A stretch of DNA of 64,000 bases. Origin: Acidobacteriota bacterium (GTDB lineage Bacteria > Acidobacteriota > Thermoanaerobaculia > Gp7-AA8). Location: NCBI GenBank assembly GCA_021325515.1, contig JAJPHC010000037.1, positions 62,001-126,000 of the forward strand, in the 5' to 3' direction. Under the pieces are notes generated by a model. That model was not told the DNA's origin and made no database searches. It saw only the letters and a program-made list of their open reading frames with translations. Of the stretch, positions 31,830 through 40,100 are shown piece after piece. The number at the start of each line of letters is the position of its first letter. Within the stretch, counting starts at the first letter, position 1. The position numbers and the translations under genes are program-made.

Positions 31830-34573
31830 GCCGGCACTGCAGCTCCCGCCCGCAGGTAGCGGCCGGTGATCGAGCGTTCATTCGCGGCGATCTCGCTCGG
31901 CGTCCCCGTTGCGACCAGCTCTCCCCCGCCGCTTCCCCCCTCCGGTCCGAGGTCGATGACGTGATCGGCGGCTTCGATGAGCTGGAGGTTGTGCTCGATC
32001 ACGAGCACGGAGTTGCCCCGCTCGATGAGATCGCGGAATGTGCGGATGAGCTGCGCGACGTCGCTCCAGTGCAGGCCGGTGGTCGGCTCATCGAAGAGGA
32101 AAAGACGTCCGCCGTTTTCGTTCTTTGCGTTCGATTCGGCGAGAAACGACGCGAGCTTCAGCCGTTGTGCCTCGCCGCCCGAAAGCGAGTCGGTCGACTG
32201 GCCGAGGCGGAGATACCCGAGACCGACGGCGCGAAGCGCGGAGAGCTTCTTCAGCACCGCACGCTTGTCGACGAAGAACTTCATCGCCTCGTCGACGGTG
32301 AGCTTCAGGATCTGGTCGACGTCTTTTCCCTTGTAGCGGACCTTCATCACCTGCTCGCCGAAACGGCGGCCATTGCACTTCTCGCAGATTACCTCGACGT
32401 CGGCGAGGAACTGCATGTCGATGGTGACGGTTCCCGCGCCTTCACAGGCTTCGCAGCGGCCGCCCGCGGTGTTGAACGAGAACATGCCGGCCGTGACGCC
32501 GTTGAGCTTCGCGCCCGTCGTCTCGGAGAGCAGCTTGCGGATGTCATCCCACGCTTTCGTGTACGTCGCGGGATTGGAGCGCGAGGATCGGCCGATGGGC
32601 GACTGGTCGACGAACTCCATGTCGTAGATCAGGCCTGTCCCTTCGAGCGCGTCGACCTTTCCGGTTTCGAGACCGTTGTCCCCGCGGACGTCGCGGCGAT
32701 AACGATTGAAAAGGCAGTTGCGAATGAGAGTCGACTTTCCGGATCCGGAGACGCCGGTGATCGCGACAAGCTTTCCGAGCGGGATCGAGACGTCAATGCC
32801 TTTGAGGTTGTGCTCGCGTGCGTTGCGGATGTGCAGGGCGGGCGCCCCCGCCGGCCCGCTCTCTTCGACGGATTTGAGGACAGGCGAGGGCGCCTGTCCT
32901 GCACGGGGCTTTCCGGCGTATTGGATCGTCCCGCCCAACTCGCCCGCTCCCGGTCCGATCTCGATGTTGTGGTCGGCGCCGGCGATGATCGTCGGATCGT
33001 GCTCGACGACGATGACGGTGTTGCCGGCGTTGTGGAGGCGGCGCAGGACGGCGAGCAGCCGCTCGCTGTCGCGTGCGTGGAGTCCGACGGTCGGCTCGTC
33101 GATCACGTACATCGTTTCCGTCAATGAAGAGCCGAGAGCCGCGGCGAGATTGATCCGCTGCGATTCGCCGCCGGACAAGGTGCGCGTCTGCCGGTCGAGC
33201 GTGAGATAGGACAGGCCGACTTCATCGAGGTAAGTCAACCTGTTGACGATCTCGCGCCGCAGATGCCCGGCCATCGCCTCTTCCTGGCGGTCCATCGGCA
33301 GATACTCCCAGAAGCGGCGGGCCGTCCTGACGTCCATCGCGAAGAGGTCGGCGATCGAGAGATCGCGAAACTTCACGTTGTTCGCGGCGTTCTTGAGGCG
33401 CGAGCCGTGACATTCGGGACAGGGCTCGTAGCTGCGGTACTTCGCCAGTTTCACCCGGACGTGGATCTTGTACTTCTTCGTCTCCAGCCATTCGAAGAAC
33501 CCTTTGATGCCGTACCACTTTCCGCGGCCGTTGTAGACGAGGTCCCATTCCGCAGGCGTGAGCTGATCGATGGGGACGTCGAGGCGCAGGCCGTACTTCG
33601 TTGCGGCGCGCGAGAGGTCTTCGTAGCAGTCTTCATAGCCTGGCGAGTTCCACGGCGCAACCGGCATTTCATCGAGGCGCAGCGAACGGTTAGGAATGAC
33701 CTTCTCCATGTCGATACCGATGATGCGTCCGTAGCCCTGGCACTTCGTGCAGGCGCCGAGCGGCGAGTTGAAGGAGAAGAGATGCGGCGTCGGCTCGATG
33801 AATTCCGTGCCGCAGCGATTGCACGCGAATCGCGATGTGAATCGATGCGAGATCCAGCCATCGTCCGACTCCTCGAGGACATTCACCGTTCCCTTCGAGA
33901 TCTCGAAGGCCTGCTCGATCGCCTCGGTGATCTGCGTGCGCCGCTCTTCTTCGATGCGAAGCCGGTTGATGACGATCTCGAGCGACGTGAACCCTTCGGT
34001 GCCGATTTCCTTCAAATCGGCGACCGCTCCGTCGATCCATGCGCGGAAGTACCCGGCTTTGATGAGCTGCACGAGCACTTCGCTGCGGTTTGCCGCATCG
34101 AAGAAGATCGGCGCGAGCACCACCGCGCGTTTGCCCGCGATGGAGCCGAGGATCTCGCGCGTGATCGAATCAGGAGACTCCTTGCGCACTTTCGTCTGGC
34201 ATTCCGCGCACCACGTCTCGCCGCAATACGTCATGAAAAGACGGATGTGGTCGGCGAGCTCGGTAGCGGTCGCAACCGTCGAGCGCGCGTTCTTGACCGA
34301 GTTCTTCTGTTCGATCGCGATCGCCGGAAGAATGCCGTCGATCTCATCGACATCAGGCCGGTCGATGCGCTCGAGAAACTGCCGCACGTAGGTCGACATC
34401 GATTCGACGAAGCGGCGCTGTCCCTCTGCGTAAAGAGTGTTGAACGCGAGCGATGACTTGCCGGAGCCCGAGGGGCCGGTGATCACCGTCAGCTGGCGCT
34501 GCGGGATATCGACATCGACGTTCTTGAGGTTGTGCGTCCGTGCGCCACGAATCGCGATTGTGCGAGAAGGCAT
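31826..34573 (-). CDS. uvrA: Excinuclease ABC subunit A
   Basis: UvrA recognises DNA damage and loads UvrB in nucleotide excision repair. 915 residues with two ABC ATPase modules: Walker [13 protein letters not shown] near the N terminus and [13 protein letters not shown] in the second half, signature [12 protein letters not shown] and [12 protein letters not shown], and zinc fingers including [11 protein letters not shown] and [10 protein letters not shown]. The ORF-track start at 34612 is moved to the ATG at 34573 ([19 protein letters not shown]), the family N terminus. The leader contains a long hairpin (34615-34679). The downstream partner is the FMN reductase gene. Confidence 0.97.
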   Translation of the reverse strand: MPSRTIAIRGARTHNLKNVDVDIPQRQLTVITGPSGSGKSSLAFNTLYAEGQRRFVESMSTYVRQFLERIDRPDVDEIDGILPAIAIEQKNSVKNARSTVATATELADHIRLFMTYCGETWCAECQTKVRKESPDSITREILGSIAGKRAVVLAPIFFDAANRSEVLVQLIKAGYFRAWIDGAVADLKEIGTEGFTSLEIVINRLRIEEERRTQITEAIEQAFEISKGTVNVLEESDDGWISHRFTSRFACNRCGTEFIEPTPHLFSFNSPLGACTKCQGYGRIIGIDMEKVIPNRSLRLDEMPVAPWNSPGYEDCYEDLSRAATKYGLRLDVPIDQLTPAEWDLVYNGRGKWYGIKGFFEWLETKKYKIHVRVKLAKYRSYEPCPECHGSRLKNAANNVKFRDLSIADLFAMDVRTARRFWEYLPMDRQEEAMAGHLRREIVNRLTYLDEVGLSYLTLDRQTRTLSGGESQRINLAAALGSSLTETMYVIDEPTVGLHARDSERLLAVLRRLHNAGNTVIVVEHDPTIIAGADHNIEIGPGAGELGGTIQYAGKPRAGQAPSPVLKSVEESGPAGAPALHIRNAREHNLKGIDVSIPLGKLVAITGVSGSGKSTLIRNCLFNRYRRDVRGDNGLETGKVDALEGTGLIYDMEFVDQSPIGRSSRSNPATYTKAWDDIRKLLSETTGAKLNGVTAGMFSFNTAGGRCEACEGAGTVTIDMQFLADVEVICEKCNGRRFGEQVMKVRYKGKDVDQILKLTVDEAMKFFVDKRAVLKKLSALRAVGLGYLRLGQSTDSLSGGEAQRLKLASFLAESNAKNENGGRLFLFDEPTTGLHWSDVAQLIRTFRDLIERGNSVLVIEHNLQLIEAADHVIDLGPEGGSGGGELVATGTPSEIAANERSITGRYLRAGAAVPA

Positions 34574-34614
34574 GAGATGGTGAGAACGTTTGCGGGGCGC
34601 CGCGCAATCCAAAA

Positions 34615-34679
34615 ATCACGCCTCCACAGTTGGCTGGGGAAGGGTGGGGTAGGCAGTAGCCAACTGTGGAGGCCGTGAT
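34615..34679. repeat. 21-bp inverted repeat (hairpin) upstream of uvrA
   Basis: ATCACGCCTCCACAGTTGGC (34615 on) is the reverse complement, with one inserted base, of the arm at 34658-34679; the loop is 22 bases. Read on the minus strand the hairpin is followed by TTTTT, and on the plus strand by CAGCTTTTT. It could be a terminator, an attenuator in the uvrA leader, or a mobile palindrome. No LexA-like box was identified in it. Confidence 0.7.
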
Positions 34680-34759
34680 CAGCTTTTTCCGCTACGTGAT
34701 GCGCTGAGGCGCTCAAGTCTACCGCAAGTGGAATGCCGGGGGGTACTGGATGAGGCCTG

Positions 34760-34788
34760 TTGCCTGTTGCAGGGAACCCGACTACAAT
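34760..34788 (+). promoter_or_regulatory. Candidate sigma-70 promoter of the tRNA-Arg/tadA/tRNA-Ser cluster
   Basis: TTGCCT (34760-34765) and TACAAT (34783-34788) with a 17-base spacer. The predicted start is about 54 bases before the tRNA-Arg gene. Spacing and both boxes are good for a stable-RNA promoter. Confidence 0.6.
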
Positions 34789-34848
34789 CCGCGGCCCGGC
34801 CTGCTGGTGGAATGTACGTTTTATCCGGCAGGTTACGCAGCAATGCTC

Positions 34849-34925
34849 GCACCCATAGCTTAATTGGATAGAGCATCTGACTACGGATCAGAAGGTTCGA
34901 GGTTCGAGTCCTCGTGGGTGCACCA
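34849..34925 (+). tRNA. tRNA-Arg, anticodon ACG
   Basis: Seven-base-pair acceptor stem GCACCCA/TGGGTGC, D arm, anticodon stem TCTGA/TCAGA around loop CTACGGA with anticodon ACG, T loop TTCGAGT, discriminator A and an encoded CCA. Adenosine 34 of this tRNA is the normal substrate of TadA, which converts it to inosine so that CGU, CGC and CGA can be read; the tadA gene begins 55 bases downstream. Confidence 0.96.
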
Positions 34926-34979
34926 AACGAATCCAGGCTGACGGCGGGCAAAGACGCCCGCCGTTGTACTCTTTGAGAA

Positions 34980-35486
34980 ATGAATCAGGCGCAGTGGCCC
35001 TCGGAAGTCATCGCCAACGCGATGAATGAGGCTTTTGCGCTTGCCGAGGAGGCGGCGGCCGACGGGGAGATCCCGATCGGTGCGGTCGTCATCGATCGTG
35101 ATGGGCGGATCATCGGCCGCGGACGCAATCGCCGCGAAGCGGGTGATCCCCTGGGACACGCCGAGATCTACGCGATCCGCGAAGCAGCGGAAGCGATCGG
35201 CGACTGGCGGCTCGAAGGAACGGCGATGTGCGTGACCCTGGAGCCTTGCGCGATGTGCGCAGGCGCTCTCGTGAATGCGCGCGTCGAGCGATTGATCTTC
35301 GCCGCTCATGATCCAAAGGCGGGCTTCTGTGGCTCGCTCGGAAACCTCGTGCAGGACGCGCGTCTCAATCACCGGTTGGAGATGGAGACAGGACTCATGG
35401 AGGAGCGCTCGAAAGAGCTGCTCCAGAATTTTTTTCGACGGCTGCGCGAGCGAAATCGTGGAACGGAGAGGTGGCAGAGTGGTTGA
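34980..35486 (+). CDS. tadA: tRNA adenosine(34) deaminase TadA
   Basis: Deaminates the wobble adenosine of tRNA-Arg(ACG) to inosine, an essential step. 168 residues, the usual length, with the cytidine-deaminase-type zinc site: HAE in LGHAEIYA supplies the ligand His and the catalytic Glu, and LEPCAMCAGAL the two cysteines. The substrate tRNA gene lies 55 bases upstream and a good promoter precedes it, so both are probably on one transcript. The last codons (RWQSG and stop) are read from the 5' part of tRNA-Ser(CGA), a 22-base overlap. Confidence 0.95.
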   Translation: MNQAQWPSEVIANAMNEAFALAEEAAADGEIPIGAVVIDRDGRIIGRGRNRREAGDPLGHAEIYAIREAAEAIGDWRLEGTAMCVTLEPCAMCAGALVNARVERLIFAAHDPKAGFCGSLGNLVQDARLNHRLEMETGLMEERSKELLQNFFRRLRERNRGTERWQSG

Positions 35487-35554
35487 ACGCGGCGGTCTCG
35501 AAAACCGTTATACCTTCACGGGTATCGGGGGTTCGAATCCCCCCCTCTCCGCCA
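35465..35554 (+). tRNA. tRNA-Ser, anticodon CGA
   Basis: Acceptor stem GGAGAGG/CCTCTCC, anticodon loop CTCGAAA with anticodon CGA (reads UCG), long variable arm typical of class II tRNA, T loop TTCGAAT, discriminator G and an encoded CCA; 90 bases. Its first 22 bases also encode the C terminus and stop codon of TadA. Confidence 0.95.
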
Positions 35555-35599
35555 GTTTTCGCATCACGCCTGATCTTCTTCCCCCGCGTTTGCGCAATC

Positions 35600-35690
35600 G
35601 GAGAGATGGCCGAGTGGCTTAAGGCGCACGCTTGGAAAGCGTGTGTACGTTAATCGCGTACCGTGGGTTCGAATCCCACTCTCTCCGCCA
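35600..35690 (+). tRNA. tRNA-Ser, anticodon GGA
   Basis: Acceptor stem GGAGAGA/TCTCTCC, anticodon stem CACGC/GCGTG with loop TTGGAAA and anticodon GGA (reads UCC and UCU), long variable arm, T loop TTCGAAT, encoded CCA; 91 bases. It lies 45 bases after tRNA-Ser(CGA) and 36 bases before the end of the convergent giant gene. The three tRNAs and tadA run in one direction and may form one transcription unit. Confidence 0.95.
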
Positions 35691-35726
35691 GCGCTGACGC
35701 GCGATCCCACCTCCATTTCCTCTTCC

Positions 35727-37130
35727 TTACTGCTGCGCCGGGACGTATGTCGCATCGAGTGTGTTTCGATCGACCACCGATCCGTACGCCGTGACTTTTC
35801 CATCTCCATCGATGACGCGCACGCTGATGCGCGCGTTGTAGACGTTGCCCACGCCGAGGTTTCCGAGGACGGGAAGCTGAACGAACTCGAACGCGCCGAG
35901 CGGGACATCGACGACAGGGACGACCTTCGAATCCGGCAGAACGACCGACAGCTCGACTGTGGCCGGCTTCCCGGTGACTTCCGCGATTCCGATGTTCGTG
36001 CGATAGCGCGGCGATTCCTCGAGCTGCAGGATCTGCAGCGGCTTTGCGCTCGCCGTTCCCACCGAATCGGCGGGAGTGACTGCGGGGATGAATTGCCCGA
36101 CGCTCCCCTTCTCGGTCTGATTGTAGGTTCGGGCGCTGACGACGAGCGGCGCATCGGCCGGCGTCGTCACGTGCAGCACACCACCGACGTTGTCGAGACC
36201 GAACGCGGAGTGGAGCACGTTGTCGAACGCCTTCGTCTCGCCGGGATTGATCGTGATCCGCTGCGAATCGCCATGTCCAGCGCTCGATGCCGGATAGAAC
36301 GTGAGCGTCGCCGGCTGCGGCGCATTGCCGCTGTTGAGCACACGCACATCGCTGCGCCACGACGCGCTACCGGAATTGAGATCCGCGATCCCCGCGAGCA
36401 CGAATCGCGACGAGCCTCCGCCGGAAGGAACTCCGGCGATGAAGAATGGATCCTGCGTCTTGTTGTCGACGACCGAGGCGTATGCGGTGACGCGCCCGTC
36501 TCCGCCCGTTACCTGCACTTCAATGTGTCCGTTCGTCAGAGAAACATTGTTCTGCGCGAGAAACGAGTTGAGCTGCTTCTGCTCGCCGGCGCGCAGCGAC
36601 AGCGGAACGTCGAGAACCTTCGAGCCGCCTCCGTCGAATACGCTCAACACGACGTTCGCCGTCTTGTTCGCGGCTTCGACGAGTCCGAGATTCGTGCGGA
36701 AAAGCTCGGATTGGGCGATCTGTTGAAGTGTAAGCAGCGAGCCGCTCTTGCCGATGAAACTCGAGAATGGTGTTGCCGGGATGAACTGCCCGAGCGTGGA
36801 GTTGCCGAGCGCGTTGAACGTCTTGCTCGAGACGATGGTCGAGATGTTGTTGAGGAGCGGCTTGCCATTCGCGTCGAGTGCCTGAATCGAAAGCGAACCG
36901 CTCGCCGAATCGCCTAGCGGTCCGACGCCGAACCATGCGCGGACGAAGTCATCGAGTGCGGTCGTCGCTCCTGCGTCGATCGTGATGAGAGTCTGCTTCA
37001 CCGACGACGATCCGCTGTTGAACGAGAGTTGATATTTCTGAGGCTGCGAAGCGAGGTTCGCGATCCGAATGTCGCTGCGCCACGAGGAATTGCCGCTCGC
37101 CAGGAATCCGAGCGACGGAATCAGCAGCGC
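35727..37130 (-). repeat. Duplicated C-terminal domain of the giant protein (two copies)
   Basis: Copy one covers about 36409-37130 and copy two 35727-36408. Both share the order SWRSD(I/V)R, an RT-N-G motif, GQFIPA and DG(D/R)..VTAY(A/G)SVVD(N/R). Divergence at DNA level shows the duplication is old. A domain of this kind is placed C-terminally, where a sorting or attachment role would be expected, but that is inference. Confidence 0.75.
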
Positions 37131-40100
37131 GCTCTGCGATGCGGAGTTGAGCGAGGACGGCGTCACCGGCGTTACGACATTGACGGAGACGGGAACGGAA
37201 GTCGTCGATGATCCGTCGCTGCCGTATCGCCCGGAGACTCCGCTCGTTCCGTACACGACGAGCACCGTTCCGGTCCAGGTTCCGTTCGCGAGATGGCTGG
37301 CATCGAGCGAGATCGTGATCGTGGTTCCCTCCGGTCCGACGAGACCGCTCACGGGCGTCAGCGAGATCCATGGCTTGTCGGCGGTCGCGATGAACGAGGT
37401 CGTGATGCCGGGGAGCCCCGGAATGAAGATGGTGAACGTCACCGGCTGCGTGCTGCCCAGCGGTACGTTCACGCTCGGCGACGGTGTGTCAGGCGCAGGC
37501 ACAGGAACCACGACGATGGCGATCGGCGTGGAGAACGGACCGAGCGCACCGCACGCCGTCACCGCACGAACGCGATAGAAGAACCGCGTCGGAACCGTCA
37601 CCTGCTTCACGAACGTCTTCTTCAATGCACCCGTCGTTGACGTGGTGAACCCGACGAAGTTCGAAGTCGACGCCTCCTGCACTTCGTACGTCACGGCATC
37701 CGCAACAGAGGTCCACTCGAGTGTGAAGTTCTGCCCCGTCGTCATCTGACCCGGGATGCCTGCGATGGGCGCCACGGTGGGTGCCGTACAGACGGAGAAG
37801 CTTCCCGAAGACGATGTCTGCCCGCTGCATCCGGCGTCGCCGATCGCTTCGACCAGCCAGGTGTAGTTGCCGTTCGGCAGGCTCACTTCGGCGGTCGTGT
37901 CGGAGGTGCTGATGGTGACGGGCAGTCCGCTGCCACTGATGATCACGTTGTAGCTGATCGCGTTGGGCACGCTGGTCCACGCGAGCGAGACCGGCGATGT
38001 CACGGTGGCTCCCGCAGCCGGCGTCACCAACTGCGGGCCCTGCGGCGGGCACTGCACCGGCGGAGCAATGGTGACCGTCGCCGATCCCGTGTTGTTCGCC
38101 GGTTGAGGATCGGTCGCGCCGCTGCTCACCGTCGCCGAGTTCGTGATCGATCCACCCTGTGCCTGGACGAAGTAGGTCGACTGAATCGTGACGGTCTGAC
38201 GCCCGGCGAGCGAAGCAATCGTGCAGGGGAACGCCGTCACACAGGCGCCTGCATTCCCGATGAACACGAGTCCGGACGGTGTCGGATCCGTGACGACGAC
38301 ATTGCTCGCGGTGAACGGACTGTTGTTCGTGATGAAGATCTGGAACGTGATCGTGTCCGACGCGTTCGCATTCGCCGGACCGTTCTTGACCGCGATGAGG
38401 TCGATCGTCGAGGAGGTTGCGAGCGGCGTGGTAACCGTCGAGGAGTTGTTCGTCGTGTTGCCGTCGTTCGTCGAGCTGCTGACTGACGCGGTGTTGGCGA
38501 TCGTGCTGCCGCTGTAGTTCGAAGGAATGCTGAACGTCGACGTGATGGTGGAGCTCTGGCTCGCGGCGAGCGTGCCGAGGCTGCAGGGGAACGGTGTCGT
38601 GCACGCGCCGCTGTTCGACACGAACGTGAGTCCGGCTGGAGCCGGATCGGAGACGAAGACGTTCGCCGCACTCAGCGGTCCGTTGTTCGTCACCGTGATC
38701 GTGTAGCTGATGTTCTGTCCGGGGACGAATGACGCCGGACCGCTCTTGACGATCTGAACATCTGCGCTCGCGGTCACGGGAGTTGTGACGGAGGCCGAGT
38801 CGTTCGACGAATTCGGATCGATTGCGGCCGACGTCACCGAGGCGGTGTTGGTGATCGACGGCGAAGCGAAGTTCGACGGGATGCTGTACGTCGCGTTGAT
38901 CGTCGCACTCTGTCCGGCGGCGAGCGCGCCGACGTTGCAGGGGAAGTTGCTCGTGCAGGCACCGCTGTTGGCGACGAAGGTGAGACCAGCCGGTGGTGTG
39001 TCGTTCACCGTGACGCTTCCCGCGGTCGACGGGCCGAGGTTCGTGACCGTCACGACATAGGTCACGACTTGTCCGGGCGACGCAGAAGGAGGACCGCTCT
39101 TCGTGATCGAGAGATCAGCCTGCTGGACGATGTTCGTCGTCGCGGCCGACGAGTTGTCGGCGTTGTTCGGATCATTCACGGAAGAAGCAACGGACGCGGT
39201 GTTCGTAATCGACGCGCCGGTGAAGTTCGAAGCAACGGTGTACGTCGATGTGATCGTCGCGATCTGTCCCGCGGCGAGCGTGCCGAGGGAGCATGGATAG
39301 GCGCTCGTGCAGGCGCCGCTGTTCGAGACGAACGCGAGGCCTGCCGGCGTGACATCGCTGACGACGGTGCTGGTCGCCGGCGACGGGCCGTTGTTCTTCA
39401 CGGTGAGCGTGTACGTCACGTTCTGTCCGGGGCTCGCGCTCGCCGTGCCCGTCTTGGTGATGGTGAGGTCGGACTGTGCGCCGACGTTCGTCGTAGCGCT
39501 GGACGTGTCGTTCGTGTTGTTCGGGTCCGTTCCGAAGGCATCGGCGACGGAGGCGGTATTCGTGACGTTGCCGGCGAAGTTCGCAGACGTGCTGTACGTC
39601 GACGTGATCACCTTCACCTGTCCCGCAGTCATCGAGCCGAGTGAGCAGGGGTAGGCCGTCGTGCAGGCTCCGGAGTTGGAGACGAAAGTCAGATTCGCAG
39701 GAGTCGGGTCGGTGACGACGACACCGTTCGAGGTCGACGGACCGTTGTTCGTGACGGTGACGGTGTAGACGATGTTCTGTCCCGCGACCACACCACCCGG
39801 GCCGCTCTTCACGATCTGGAGATCGGCCACGGCGTTCACGGTTGTCGTGCTGCTGGCGGTGTTGTTGGAGCTGTTGCCGTCGTAAGGCGACGAGACGGTG
39901 GCGCTGTTCGTGATGCTGCCGCTGGCGGCCGGCGCATTCATCGTGAACGTCAGCGCCGGATAGGACGACGTGCTCGCGATTGCATCCGTCGACGTGCAGG
40001 TGATCGTTCCACCGGATGGTGCGCCGCAGCTCCAGCCGGTGCCGGAACCGCTTGCTCCCGTCACTCCTGCGGGCAGTGTATCGACCACTGTCGTCGTCCC

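Noticed and set aside
35465-35690. tRNA-Ser genes as possible integration (att) sites for the giant gene
   Set aside because: No integrase, no duplicated tRNA 3' end at the far side of the gene, and the SRP RNA-dnaX cluster follows directly.
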